Shown one piece after another: positions 45,858 to 55,504 of a stretch of 64,000 nt of DNA; within the stretch, counting starts at the first letter, position 1, and each line of letters begins with the position of its first letter. This DNA comes from Streptomyces sp. SM10 (GTDB lineage Bacteria > Actinomycetota > Actinomycetes > Streptomycetales > Streptomycetaceae). The position numbers and the translations under genes are program-made. The stretch lies in NCBI RefSeq assembly GCF_002910915.1, contig NZ_NEUF01000121.1, positions 1 through 64,000 on the forward strand. Direction: 5' to 3'. The notes beneath the pieces were generated by a model that was given only the letters and a program-made list of their open reading frames with translations, was not told where the DNA came from and did no database searches.

Positions 45858-47219
45858 ATGACCAGCGTAGAACTGCCCGATCCGGATATCCGCCGCCGAC
45901 CGTTCCATCTGCTGGCCAAGCCGGCCGGGGCGATCTGCAACCTGGACTGCACCTACTGCTTCTTCCTGTCCAAGGAACTGCTCTACGAAGGCAGCCGATT
46001 CCGAATGGCGGAAGGGCTGCTCGACGCCTACATTCGGCAGCTGATCGAGGCGCACGGCTCGGCGCCCGAGGTCACGGTGGCCTGGCAGGGGGGTGAACCC
46101 ATGCTGATGGGCCTGGACTTCTTTCGCCGGTCACTAGACTTCGAGCGCCGGTACGCGCGCCCCGGGCAGCGGATCGTCAACACCATCCAGACCAACGGAA
46201 CACTCGTCGACGAGGAGTGGGCACGCTTCTTCCGCGACAACGGCTTCCTGGTCGGCCTGTCGATCGACGGGCCGAGCGAGCTGCACGATGCCTACCGGGT
46301 CGACAAGGGAGGCAAGCCCACCTTCGATCGTGTCATGAGCGGGCTGGGCCAGCTGCGCGAGCACGGCGTGGAGTGGAACGCGCTCACCACGCTGCATGAC
46401 ATCAACGCCGGGCACGGCCGTGAGATCTACGCCTTCCTGCGCGACGACTGCGGTGCGGACTACATCCAGTTCATCCCGATCGTGGAACGCACCACCGCGC
46501 GCACCCTGCCGCTGGCCAACGACGGCTGGGGCGCCCGCGCGAAGGACCGGCCCCTGTACCGGCAGGAGGGCCACCGCGTCACCGACCGGTCGGTGACGGC
46601 CGAGCAGTACGGCAGGTTCCTCATCGACGTCTTCGAGGACTGGGTACGCCGCGATGTCGGTCAGGTCTACGTCCAGATGTTCGACGTCGCCCTGGCCAAC
46701 TGGTACGGGGAGCAGCCTTCCCTGTGTGTGCACTCCAGGACGTGCGGCGCCGCCCTCGCCCTGGAACACAACGGAGACCTGTACTCGTGCGACCACTTCG
46801 TCGAGCCCCAGTACCTGTTGGGCAACATCGGCGACCGGCACATCCTGGAGCTGGTCGACTCACCGCAGCAACGGAAGTTCGGCCAGGACAAGTACGACAC
46901 CCTCCCGCAGTACTGCCTCGACTGCGATGTCCGCTTCGCCTGCCACGGCGGCTGCCCCAAGGACCGCTTCGACACCACACCGGAGGGCGAGCCCGGCCTC
47001 AACCACCTGTGCCCGGGCTTCAAGGCGTTCTTCCACCACGTCGACCGGCCGATGCACACGATGGCCGGGCTGTTGCGCCAGGGACAGGCCCCCGCGCTGA
47101 TCATGCGCCAGTACGCGAGCGCCGACGCCGAGCGGGCGCACAACGCGCCCTGCTCGTGCGGAGGCGGACGCAAATGGGCCCGCTGCCACGGCCGACCCGT
47201 CGCGACAAGTCAGGCGTAG
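45858..47219 (+). CDS. Anaerobic sulfatase-maturase-like radical SAM enzyme
   Basis: A 453-residue radical SAM/SPASM protein like anSME enzymes, which convert sulfatase Cys or Ser to formylglycine. The [4Fe-4S] motif is C27-x3-C31-x2-C34 (CNLDCTYC), followed by VAWQGGEPMLMGLDFF and NTIQTNGTLVDEEWARFF. The SPASM cysteines lie in CVHSRTCGAALALEHNG, YSCDHFVEPQ and YCLDCDVRFACHGGCPKDRF. The last 40 residues add a SEC-C-like knuckle, CSCGGGRKWARCHG. ATG 45858 immediately follows GGGAGG, an abnormally short spacing. The in-frame TTG 45798 lies within the inverted repeat, so the start is uncertain. Divergent from the arylsulfatase it probably serves. Confidence 0.85.
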   Translation: MTSVELPDPDIRRRPFHLLAKPAGAICNLDCTYCFFLSKELLYEGSRFRMAEGLLDAYIRQLIEAHGSAPEVTVAWQGGEPMLMGLDFFRRSLDFERRYARPGQRIVNTIQTNGTLVDEEWARFFRDNGFLVGLSIDGPSELHDAYRVDKGGKPTFDRVMSGLGQLREHGVEWNALTTLHDINAGHGREIYAFLRDDCGADYIQFIPIVERTTARTLPLANDGWGARAKDRPLYRQEGHRVTDRSVTAEQYGRFLIDVFEDWVRRDVGQVYVQMFDVALANWYGEQPSLCVHSRTCGAALALEHNGDLYSCDHFVEPQYLLGNIGDRHILELVDSPQQRKFGQDKYDTLPQYCLDCDVRFACHGGCPKDRFDTTPEGEPGLNHLCPGFKAFFHHVDRPMHTMAGLLRQGQAPALIMRQYASADAERAHNAPCSCGGGRKWARCHGRPVATSQA

Positions 47220-47285
47220 CTGTCACGATGTGTGGAGTGCCGGCTGCTGAGCGCCGCACCCCTGGCCACGGCCCGCACTGGGCGA

Positions 47286-47483
47286 TCACGGAGCCAGCCT
47301 GCGCATCTCCACCACATGCGGTCCCAGTGACTGGAACCGCGCGAGCAGCCCGTACAGATGCGCCTCGTCGACGACCTGGCCGAAGAGCAGGGTCTGCCCG
47401 AACACGACGCAGCTCTCCAGCTCCGGGAACGCCTCGGTCATCGTCCTCGACATCTGCCCTTCGACGCGGATCTCACAGAGCAT
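47286..47483 (-). CDS. Small conserved Streptomyces protein
   Basis: A 65-residue protein, MLCEIRVEGQMSRTMTEAFP to FGQVVDEAHLYGLLARFQSL and VVEMRRLAP. It has the pattern of a small soluble protein found in many Streptomyces genomes, with a C-terminal beta-strand VVEMRRL. Function is unknown, possibly an ACT-like fold. ATG 47483 is chosen; GTG 47489 is an alternative closer to an AAGGG. It lies downstream of the LAL regulator gene on the same strand, 123 bp away. Confidence 0.6.
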   Translation of the reverse strand: MLCEIRVEGQMSRTMTEAFPELESCVVFGQTLLFGQVVDEAHLYGLLARFQSLGPHVVEMRRLAP

Positions 47484-47606
47484 GAGCACGCATCCCTTGC
47501 AGCGGTACGGCCGCTCCCGGCTGTCCCCCTCACTCTCATGCTGTGCCGTCGCGCGGCGCACATCATCACCCTGGCAGGGTGACCCCGGCCGACTGCCGGA
47601 CCGGCT

Positions 47607-50291
47607 TCACAGCAACCCCGCCTCCCGGGCCCGGCGCACCGCCTCGCCACGCCGAGTCACCGCGAGTTTGCGATAGATGTTCCTCAAGTGGGTCTTGATC
47701 GTGTTGACGGACAGGAAGAGGTCGGCGGCGATCTCCTCTGTGGACATCATCTGCGCCAGTCGGCCCAGGACTTCGCGTTCGCGTTCGCTGAGCGGCTCGA
47801 GCACCGGGGCCCGGGCCGGCTCGCCGGAATCCACCGTGGACAGACCGGTCGAAAGCCATTCTGCTACCTGCCCAGGAGCGGGACATTGGTCGAGCAGCTT
47901 CCGAAGCCAGGGGCCGGCCTCCAGGAACGGCCGCCTCAGGCGCTCGGGTCCGGCGGCGGTCAGGGCGCGGGCCACGAGGCGCCGCGCCGAGGCGGCGTCA
48001 CCCAGCGCGTCGGCGGCCTGAGCCCGCACCAGCAGGGCCGGGACCCTGACGGCCGCTCCGCGGCCGTTGACGCTGGACAGAGTGCCGAGGAGTGTGAGTG
48101 CGGCTTCGGTGTCGCCGGCCGTCAGCAGGGCACAGACCGAGGCGGTCGCACATTCCGGCCCGGCGTCCCTCTGCTCGGCCAGCGCCGCCACCGCTGCCTG
48201 CGGGTGTCCCCGGGCCATGTGCACGGCGGCCGCGGACAGGGCCACCTGTGTGTCCACCCACGGCGAGGGCGTCTCGGCGAACGGTGCTTCTTCCACGTTG
48301 TCGAGGAGTCGGAGGGCCTGCTCGTGTTCGCCCCGGGTCAGCAGCAGCCGGGAGCGCACGATGGCCTGCCACGACGTCACGATCGGGTCGCGGTTTCCGG
48401 CAGCGGACACGGCCGCCTGGTGGAGATGTGTTCGTGCGGCGATGAGATCGCTGCGGTCGATGGCGACAGCGGCCAGCACCAGCTCCCCGACAGAGGAACG
48501 GGCGGCGGCCGGCAGCCCGGAGCGCTCCGCCTCGGAGATCGCCTCGCGCGAGAGCGCCTCCGCCCGGCCCGGCCATCCCGGCAGGAAGTCGATCAGGGCG
48601 AGCCGGCCCAGGGATTCATGCCGGGGGACAGCCGTCGAGGGGCCGCCGGGCGCCTTCGCCGCTTCGGACAGGGCCGACCGGGCCGCCTCGAAGCGGCCTG
48701 CCCACAGCCGAGCCGATCCAAGGCCGGCGAGCATCAGAGCCGGAATCTCCGGATGCGCCTCCAGGCGCTCGGTGAGCCCCTCCCGCCCGTTGAGTCTCCC
48801 GGCACGCCGGGCAGCGGTCTCGGCCATCTCCGCCGAGCCGAGCAGGCAGGCGGCCCGGATGCGCAGCAAGGCACAGCTCAGCTGGGCGGCCGAGCTGTTC
48901 AACGCCCCAGCCTCGGCCAGGAACGCCTCGGCCCGCTCCAGACCCTCTAGACCTCGATCGATGTCGTAACGAGCCAGCGCAGACGCCGAACGGATCAGGT
49001 CCGAAGCAGGGCACGAGGTCTCCGGCGCCATCCGGGCGAACAACGCGCCGAGGCGGTCCGCGCCGAGCCCCGTGAACAGTTGCCCGATCGCCAGATCGTC
49101 GACGAACCGGTCCGCGGCGAACTCCCAGTCCTCCGCATCGGCGGCGTGCGGCAGAGCTTCCGAGAGCCGCCCGGCGTCGCTCAGCCATCTGGCTGCCGTG
49201 CCGTGCAGTTGCCGTTCGAGCCCGGGATACCTGGTGTTCAGGTGGGCCCGCAGGATTTCGGCGAAGAGAGGATGCAGCCGGTACCACGAGTGACCGATGT
49301 GCTCGACGAACGCGTTGGCGTCCTGCAGCTCCGTAAGGATCGGCGCGGCATCGTCCCGTCCGGTGAGGGCGTTCGCCAGGCCGGGGTGGGTCCGCTCACA
49401 GATGCTGTTCCTCAGCAGCAGGTCCTGACTCTCGGCGGGCTGGGCGTCGAGCACCTCGGCCAGCAGGAAGTCCGCGATCGTGCTCTGTCCCGTCTCGAAC
49501 TCCTTCAGGAAAGTCTCCGGGTCCTCCGCCTGCTGCGCCGCGAGGACGAACAGCCGCAGACCCGCGGCCCACCCCCGGGTACGTTTGGTCAGGGCGCGGG
49601 TGCCGTCATCCGGCAGGGACAGGCCGTGCCGGACGGCCAGCTCGGCCGTTTCCTCAGGCAGGAACGCCAGGTCGGCGGCACGGATCTCGGTCACTTCGCC
49701 GGCGGCCCGGTACCGGTGTAGCGGCAGCAGCGGCTCGGTACGGCTGATGAGGACCAAGCGCAACCCCGTGCCCGAGTGGTGGAGCACGAACTGCAGCTCG
49801 TCGGCGATCTCCGGCGAGGACACCCGCTCGAACTCATCAAGAACAAGGATCACCGGCTCGGGCTGTCGGCTCAGGTGAGCCGCGAGCCGGGACAGGAACG
49901 AGGGGTCCACCTCGTCCGGGCGAGCCGGAGTGCCGACGTCGTCGGACACGGTGAGCCCGTGGTGTCGCAGGGCCCCCAGGAGGTAGGACCAGAAGATTCC
50001 GGGGGCGTTGTCACTGGCCTCGACCGTCAACCACGCCGTCGGCCCCGGTCGTGGCGAGGTGGCGACCCAATCGGCGACGAGCAGTGTCTTGCCTGCTCCC
50101 GCAGGCCCGTTGACCAGTACCAAAGGCCCCGCCAGGGCCTCGGTTAGGCACTCGGTCACGCGCGGTCTGCGGACGAAGGTCTTCGGCGCAAGGGGCACAG
50201 TGAACCGAGCGAAGAGAACAGGGTCGCCGTTCGGCGTCGGTGCCCCGGCAGCGGCGCCTTCGCGGGAAGTACCGCGGGATGTGTGGGGCAT
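47607..50291 (-). CDS. LuxR/MalT-type ATP-dependent transcriptional regulator (LAL)
   Basis: An 894-residue LAL regulator. The Walker A motif GPAGAGKT is at residues 62-69 and Walker B is PVILVLDEFERV near 150. A long helical, TPR-like region spans about 350-800, with alanine-rich repeats around LGSARLWAGRFEAARSALSE. The C-terminal LuxR helix-turn-helix is LSEREREVLGRLAQMMSTEE, then FLSVNTIKTHLRNIYRKLAV (about 830-885). LAL proteins bind inducers through the repeat region and activate catabolic or secondary-metabolism genes; the target here is not evident. The frame is intact over 2.7 kb in a region where several neighbours are broken. Confidence 0.9.
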   Translation of the reverse strand: MPHTSRGTSREGAAAGAPTPNGDPVLFARFTVPLAPKTFVRRPRVTECLTEALAGPLVLVNGPAGAGKTLLVADWVATSPRPGPTAWLTVEASDNAPGIFWSYLLGALRHHGLTVSDDVGTPARPDEVDPSFLSRLAAHLSRQPEPVILVLDEFERVSSPEIADELQFVLHHSGTGLRLVLISRTEPLLPLHRYRAAGEVTEIRAADLAFLPEETAELAVRHGLSLPDDGTRALTKRTRGWAAGLRLFVLAAQQAEDPETFLKEFETGQSTIADFLLAEVLDAQPAESQDLLLRNSICERTHPGLANALTGRDDAAPILTELQDANAFVEHIGHSWYRLHPLFAEILRAHLNTRYPGLERQLHGTAARWLSDAGRLSEALPHAADAEDWEFAADRFVDDLAIGQLFTGLGADRLGALFARMAPETSCPASDLIRSASALARYDIDRGLEGLERAEAFLAEAGALNSSAAQLSCALLRIRAACLLGSAEMAETAARRAGRLNGREGLTERLEAHPEIPALMLAGLGSARLWAGRFEAARSALSEAAKAPGGPSTAVPRHESLGRLALIDFLPGWPGRAEALSREAISEAERSGLPAAARSSVGELVLAAVAIDRSDLIAARTHLHQAAVSAAGNRDPIVTSWQAIVRSRLLLTRGEHEQALRLLDNVEEAPFAETPSPWVDTQVALSAAAVHMARGHPQAAVAALAEQRDAGPECATASVCALLTAGDTEAALTLLGTLSSVNGRGAAVRVPALLVRAQAADALGDAASARRLVARALTAAGPERLRRPFLEAGPWLRKLLDQCPAPGQVAEWLSTGLSTVDSGEPARAPVLEPLSEREREVLGRLAQMMSTEEIAADLFLSVNTIKTHLRNIYRKLAVTRRGEAVRRAREAGLL

Positions 50292-50427
50292 GGCATTGAC
50301 TACGCTGCCAGAAATGTCCGAAGAATCAAATCGGCCATGGTGCCGATCCTCACGTGCGCGAGATGCGCTTCCATCGTGCTGCCGCCGATCGCCGGCGCGC
50401 TCCTCACCACGTGCGGAGTAGGACGGG

Positions 50428-51654
50428 TCACAGGCGGATGATGACCAGCGCCGTGTCGTCGCTGTTGCCGGTGGGCGGGAGGAGGTCGGCCAGGAGGGAG
50501 TCGGCCAGGGCCTCGGGGGCGGCCTTCCTATGGCGGACGAGGGCGTCGGCCAGACGGGTCAGGCCGACGTCGATGTCCTCGTGACGACGCTCGATCAGAC
50601 CGTCGGTGTACATGACCAGAGTGGCTCCCTCGGTGAAGGCCGTACTGGCCTCCGGCCGTGGGACGTGCTCGGGGCGCGCGCCGAGAGGCGGATCGGTCGC
50701 CTGGTCGAGGAAGGTCACGGTGCCGTCGTGGTGAAGCAGGGCGGGTGGAGGATGGCCCGCGCTGCTGTACGTGATGGTGTGGGTGGCCCAGTCGATGAAG
50801 GTCTTCACCACCGTGGTCGACTCGGCACCATCGACTTGCCGGGCGTACAGGCCCAGAGCTTCCAGGGCGCGGGCCGGGCCGTCGGCGACGCGAGCGGCCG
50901 CGCTCAGCGCGCTGCGCAGTGCCCCATGACGCAGGCGGCTTCCAGTCCGTGGCCGACGACGTCGCCGACGGCGACCGCGATGCGGTCGCCGGGCAGGTCG
51001 ACCAAGTCGTACCAGTCGCCGCACACGTTCAGGGTGCCGACGGCGGGGCTGTAGCGGACGGCTGCCCGGTGGTGCCCGACCGGGTCGGGGGCGGGCAGCA
51101 TCGCCGCCTGCAAAGCCAGCGCGACCTCCCGGTCGCGCGCCTGGGCCCGACGCAGACCTTCGTTCGCCTGCTGCAGATCACGGGCGCGGGTGTACAACTC
51201 GGCCTCAAGGACGCGTGTGGAGCGGTCACCGCCGCGGTCGCCGCGAGCGCGGATGAGTCCGGTGACCTCCTCCACCCGGTGCACGATCAGCACGACGTCA
51301 CCGTCCGGGCCGAGCACCGGCGCGTTGACCGGACTCCAGAAGTGCTCCACCCAATGGCCGGGCCGCTCGCGGTCCTCGATGTCGTAGCGCAGCAGCGCCA
51401 TGGCGTCGCGCTCGCCGGTGGCCACTACGCGCAACATCGACGCCTGGGTCTCGCGCATGCCGGCCGCTGCTGGTTCGTCGGGGTGCTCGGGAAAGACGTC
51501 GAAGATGTAGTGGCCCAGCAACTGTTCTCGGGTGCGCCCGGCCAGCCGGAGGAAATCTCTGTTGGCATCTGCGTACACCAGCAGGCGTGAGCAGAGCCAC
51601 CATGCCGGGCAGGGCGTGGAAGACCGCCGCGTAGTCGATCTGCGGCTTCCTCAT
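50428..51654 (-). pseudogene. PAS-SpoIIE phosphatase, frameshifted twice
   Basis: The reading starts MRKPQIDYAAVFHALPGMVA. A 2-bp deletion near 51578 shifts it to [20 protein letters not shown] and the rest of a PAS domain. A linker helix and the N-terminal half of a PP2C/SpoIIE phosphatase domain follow ([34 protein letters not shown]). One G is missing from a run near 50932, after which the domain ends in the first frame: TITYSSAGHPPPALLHHDGT, LVMYTDGLIERRHEDIDVGL and GNSDDTALVIIRL. With two small indels corrected it is a complete 410-residue sensor phosphatase of anti-anti-sigma pathways. Confidence 0.75.
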
Positions 51655-51881
51655 GTGCTTGCCGCCTCGGTGTCGACCATCACTGTGCTTTCCACGATAG
51701 GGGTGAACGCGCCACGGAGCCCGGGCACTGCTCCCTCCCGGCCTCCGGCGGTCACATGGGCGGCGGACCCGCCGAAACGAAACGCTCGACCGTCGGCCTT
51801 GTGAAGCTCCGGGCCGGAGCCGGAGCCGCCGCGCGCGTGTCCTGCCCGAGGGAAGCGTGCCGGGCGTGGTTGTTTGAGGAC

Positions 51882-52883
51882 ATGTTCAGCAAGATGCGCG
51901 CGCGTGTTCTGCCGGCCTCCCAGCGCCGCTCGCTGGACGAACTGGCCCATGATCTGTACCTGTCGTCCGGGGACACCACGTCCAAGCGCTCGGCCTTCTG
52001 GACGATGCTGACGCTGTCGTCGGTCATTGCCGCCGGCGGGGTGCTCACAGACTCGACGGCGACCGTGATCGGCGCGATGATCATCGCGCCCCTGTCCACC
52101 CCGATCATGGGCATCGCCCTGGGCTCGGTGCAGCGCCGCCGCACCGGATCTGCGATAGTCGTCCTCCTTGCCTGCCTGCTGGTGATCGCGATCGGGATGG
52201 TCATGTCGCTGGTCCTCCCCAGTGACTTCGACCTGCTGTCCGACAGTCAGATCTCGTCGCGGACGTCACCGGGCCTGATGGACCTGGTCGCTGCCCTGGC
52301 GACCGGTTTCGCCGGCGCAGTGGCGCTTGCCCGTCGGGACGTCGCTGCCGTACTGCCCGGGGTCGCGATCGCCATCTCCCTCGTCCCGCCTCTGGTGGTG
52401 GCCGGGGTGTGCCTGGGACAGCTGTCGGGATGGCTGGCGCTGGGAGCGCTGGTGCTGTTCGTCTCGAACCTCTTCGCTCTGGTCTTCGGGGGCATGGTCG
52501 TCTTCGCCTCGCTCGGCTACGGCGTGGAGGCCGACAAGGCAGCGGGACGGCCCGCCCGAGGGGCATATGCCGCCATGGCCCTGCTGTTCGTCGTCGTGTT
52601 CGTCCCGCTGACGGCCAACACCGTGGTCACGGTTCTGCTCAACGTCTGGACCGGCCGGACGAAGACCGCGGCGGAACAGTGGCTCGCCGAAGAACCGGGC
52701 GCGTCCGTCACGCGTGTGGACGCGACCTCCCGGACGATGTACATCCACGTCCGCACCCCCGGAGACCTCCCGCCACTGGAGTCTCTGCTCGAGCGGCTCG
52801 AGGGACGGATTCCGGACGGTATCCCCGTCGTGGTGGACGCGTCACGCGGTCGGCGCATCGACGTCGGAATGGTCGGCGACTGA
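51882..52883 (+). CDS. DUF389 family membrane protein
   Basis: An integral membrane protein, 333 residues from ATG 51882 (MFSKMRARVLPASQRRSLDE). A longer frame opens at 51756 but that part lacks similarity. It has about six helices, with the family signature WTMLTLSSVIAAGGVLTDST then VIGAMIIAPLSTPIMGIAL, followed by AVALARRDVAAVLPGVAIAI and NTVVTVLLNVW. A cytoplasmic C-terminal domain of about 70 residues follows. The function is unknown. The start is tentative because GAGGAC sits only two bases before the ATG. Confidence 0.75.
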   Translation: MFSKMRARVLPASQRRSLDELAHDLYLSSGDTTSKRSAFWTMLTLSSVIAAGGVLTDSTATVIGAMIIAPLSTPIMGIALGSVQRRRTGSAIVVLLACLLVIAIGMVMSLVLPSDFDLLSDSQISSRTSPGLMDLVAALATGFAGAVALARRDVAAVLPGVAIAISLVPPLVVAGVCLGQLSGWLALGALVLFVSNLFALVFGGMVVFASLGYGVEADKAAGRPARGAYAAMALLFVVVFVPLTANTVVTVLLNVWTGRTKTAAEQWLAEEPGASVTRVDATSRTMYIHVRTPGDLPPLESLLERLEGRIPDGIPVVVDASRGRRIDVGMVGD

Positions 52884-52893
52884 GTGCCGGACC

Positions 52894-53130
52894 TCAAGGC
52901 TCACGCGCTCGCGGAGCCTTTCGGGGCCGCTTGAGTTCCTCGCGCTCGGTGCCGGTCAGCTCGCCGGAGCCGACCTTGCCCCGATCCGCCTTCGCCCGGC
53001 GGTACCAGCCGAGCGGGGACTCCGAGCTGATGCCAGCTCCCGGGCACCGCGGTGACCGTCCTGCTCGGGAAACCACGAGCGCGACCGAGTCCCGCTTGAA
53101 CTCCTCGGCGTGCCGCTTCGTGTGCGTGAA
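52894..53130 (-). pseudogene. IS3-family orfA remnant
   Basis: On the minus strand the frame reads KRHAEEFKRDSVAL. Two single-base losses in G runs break the middle (SRTVTAVARELGISSE when restored), and it resumes as SPLGWYRRAKADRGKVGSGE, LTGTEREELKR. This is the helix-turn-helix and leucine-zipper region of IS3 orfA. No orfB follows; the end at about 52894 abuts the DUF389 gene. Confidence 0.7.
52896..52920. terminator. Possible terminator of the DUF389 gene
   Basis: AAGGCTC and GAGCCTT form a 7-bp perfect stem with an 11-nt loop, 12 bp after the stop at 52883. It lies at the very end of the adjacent minus-strand IS3 remnant. Confidence 0.45.
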
Positions 53131-53408
53131 CCACCACAGCCTGGCCCACCGGGGTGTCTCCTCGCACCGGGAGACGGCGGTCGCCGAGTCGGTCGTGATG
53201 AAGGCACCGGTCGATTTCCACAACCGGGCCGACCTCGACGTGCTGCAACGCGTCCAGGCGATCCTCTTTGAGGACGACACACCACGGAGAGGAATGAACC
53301 GATGCCGGGAGTGCGCCGGTGGATCAGCCTCTCGTGACGCTCGTTTGACGCTCCGGGTGCCCACGCGCGACACGGAGAGTCAAGGAACCTTTTCTGACCT
53401 GCTCTTCC

Positions 53409-53870
53409 TCACGGTGGGAAGGCCTGTCGCCAGGGCTCGGGGTCGGACGGCATCGCGGGGTGCAGAGGGACCTGGAAGGCGTCGGCGAAGTGGACCTTTG
53501 GCAGTGCGCCGGGCAGCAGCAGTGAGGTGGTGGGAGGATCGACCTTGCGCGGCCGGTACCAGAACAGGCGGTGCAGCAGACGCACCCAGCATGAGCGGCT
53601 CGCGGGCCGGGCCACCCGGTCTACCGAACTGCACGGAAGATTGTCCAGGGCTCCCTCGATGACCGTGTCGTGCAAGTGGCCTGCCGCGAGCGGCCAGCGC
53701 AGCAAATCTGCGCGGGGGGTGCCGATGAGCATGTCGTGGCGGGCCAGGCAGCCGCCGCCGTCCAGAGGGTGGATGAAGAACTCGTGGTAGCCCGCGCGGG
53801 GCGGGCCGAACCGGAAGCGGACCCGGGTCCCGGGCTCGTACTCCTCGACGGCGTAGCCCGTCCGCGAGCC
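53409..53870 (-). pseudogene. SRPBCC-like protein, N-terminal half missing
   Basis: The frame contains GYAVEEYEPGTRVRFRFGPP, then GYHEFFIHPLDGGGCLARHD, HDTVIEGALDNLPCSSVDRV and a C-terminal VHFADAFQVPLHPAMPSDPE. This looks like the second half of a START/SRPBCC-type or DUF2867-like protein. The upstream half is lost at about 53870, exactly where the divergent TetR remnant also loses its beginning, so one deletion removed both 5' ends and the promoters between them. Confidence 0.5.
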
Positions 53871-54330
53871 GACAGGATCTGCTGGAGGCTGTGTGCGCCT
53901 ACCCCTTGCGCAACGGCCTCGGCATCTTGTCGCTGCGCCCGCTGGCCGAGGAGATCCACTCCAGCCCACATGTACTGATCTACCTGTTCGGCAGCAAGGA
54001 CGGCCTCCTCCGCGCCCTGCTGGCCCGGGCCAGATCAGACGAACGGTTCAGATCCAGCGGATTGCCGACTTCCGGAACGAGAACGCCCACGACGGTCTGC
54101 GTTCGGCCGCTCGATCGCTGTGACAGTGGCTGTCCGAAGACTCCCGCCGCGGCCTGCTTACGCTCTGGATCGAGAGCTACGCCCACTCCCTCCTCCACCC
54201 GGACGGGCATGGGGCCGGTTTCGCCCGCGACACGGTCGACGACTGGCTGAACCTGCTCGCCGCCTGCCAGCCCGCCGCGCTGCGCGACACCGAGGCCGGG
54301 GCCACACCGCGCACGCCTTGCCGTTTCCCG
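53870..54330 (+). pseudogene. TetR-family regulator remnant
   Basis: The sequence reads RQDLLEAVCAYPLRNGLGIL, SLRPLAEEIHSSPHVLIYLF, GSKDGLLRALLARARSDERF, the DNA-binding helix region of a TetR regulator. It then shifts frame to IADFRNENAHDGLRSAARSL. A TGA near 54121 replaces what is normally a tryptophan before QWLSEDSRRGLLTLWIESYA, HSLLHPDG, FARDTVDDWLNLLAACQPAA. The start codon and first residues are missing, and both a nonsense codon and frameshifts are present, so it is non-functional. Confidence 0.65.
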
Positions 54331-54334
54331 TCAG

Positions 54335-54987
54335 GTGTTCACAGCCCCGGCGGACGACCCGGTCAAAGGAGTCCAGGAACCCGAGTACGTGCGTGAACAG
54401 GTCGCCATTCCGTCCCTCGCCTACGTGAAGAAGGCACTGACGGTCGCCGACGAGGACCTCGCACTGGAGATCGCCATGATGACGGGATGCGGCCTGCGCA
54501 ACGGCGAGGCGCGGGCGGTGAACGTCCACAACGTCGTGGCCCAGGACGTGTACCGGGTGCGCGAGCAGATCCATTCCAACACTCAAAAACCGGCGAAGCT
54601 GAAGCACCGCAAGACGGGGGAGTTCCGCGAGGTGCCGTTGCCCCGGTCTGCCCGTGAAGCGATCGAGCGCTACGCGGCCAAGCACGCCACCACGAAGGAC
54701 GGCTACCTGCTGCGCGGCCCCAGCGGCTGGTACACGGAGCCGATGGAGCGGCGCCGCGTGAAGCGGCTCTTCGAGAACCTCCCGCCGGAGGAAGGGGTGG
54801 GGATGTACGGCTTCCGGCACTACTTCGCCTCGAACGCCTTCGGCAACGGCATCCCCATCACCGACGTCGCGGAATGGATGGGCCACAAGTCCATCGAGGA
54901 GACGTACCGCACCTACCGGCACCTGATGCCGGGCACATCACCAAGGCCGCCCGGATCCTCGACGTCGGCCTCTGGGAAGCAGCCTGA
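54335..54987 (+). pseudogene. Tyrosine recombinase, catalytic domain only
   Basis: From GTG 54335 the frame covers a phage-type integrase catalytic domain. It shows the first arginine region TGCGLRNGEARAVNVHNV, the second block YGFRHYFASNAFGNGIPITD, and WMGHKSIEETYRTYRHLMPG with the candidate nucleophile tyrosine. The N-terminal arm and SAM-like domain are missing. A one-base loss near 54940 changes the last 30 residues; in the other frame the normal ending ITKAARILDVGLWEAA is read to a TGA at 54987. An integrase without its DNA-arm domain is unlikely to work. No attachment site is identified. Confidence 0.65.
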
Positions 54988-55234
54988 CGAGCGCGTAGGG
55001 GCCGCATGGTCTACAAGGGCGAGGAGATCTTCTTAAAGTCATCATCCAGGTGGCCCTGACCTGCAGGAATGTGAGCGATCAGGTGCCTGGCCTGCGTTGA
55101 TCCTTCTTTCGTGTTCTTTCAGGCTCGTACCCGCTTGGGTAGTCGATTCTCCCTACGCTCTCCCCAGAGCTGCTCGTGCTCCCCAAATTCTCCCCAGAGA
55201 TGACCCGAGCTGCGGCCACAGGCGAGGGGGGAGC

Positions 55235-55445
55235 CAGTCCAACTCGGGCGCGGCCGTGTGCACGCTGGGTCTCGTACGCCTCCTTGATCAGAGGTTTCAG
55301 CTCCGCGTCGCGGATGGTTCGAGCCGCGGGTGCGGCCTGGCGTTTACGGTGGGCGTGGTAGGTGGAGGGGGTGATCCTGCAGGAGTGCTCGGAGAAGACC
55401 CGGAAAATCGGCCCGACGCCGCCGAAGCGGCCCTCGAGCCGTCCT
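55235..55445 (-). pseudogene. IS3-family orfB fragment
   Basis: A minus-strand piece reads GPIFRVFSEHSCRITPSTYH, then AHRKRQAAPAARTIRDAELK and PLIKEAYETQRA, corresponding to the start of an IS3 orfB (VL.EHG..IAPSTYYA...RPPS.R..RDAEL). Both sides are cut. It abuts the left end of the next IS3 copy, which lies in the opposite orientation. Confidence 0.65.
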
Positions 55446-55504
55446 GAAGTTCTCGGACAGTAGTGTCCCCATAGGATCGAAGTCCGGAACGGCGGAGAGG
55501 GCAC

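Noticed and set aside
54335..54987. Integrase of an intact integrative element
   Set aside because: The N-terminal arm domain is missing, the C-terminus is frameshifted, and no excisionase, attachment repeat or tRNA is visible nearby.
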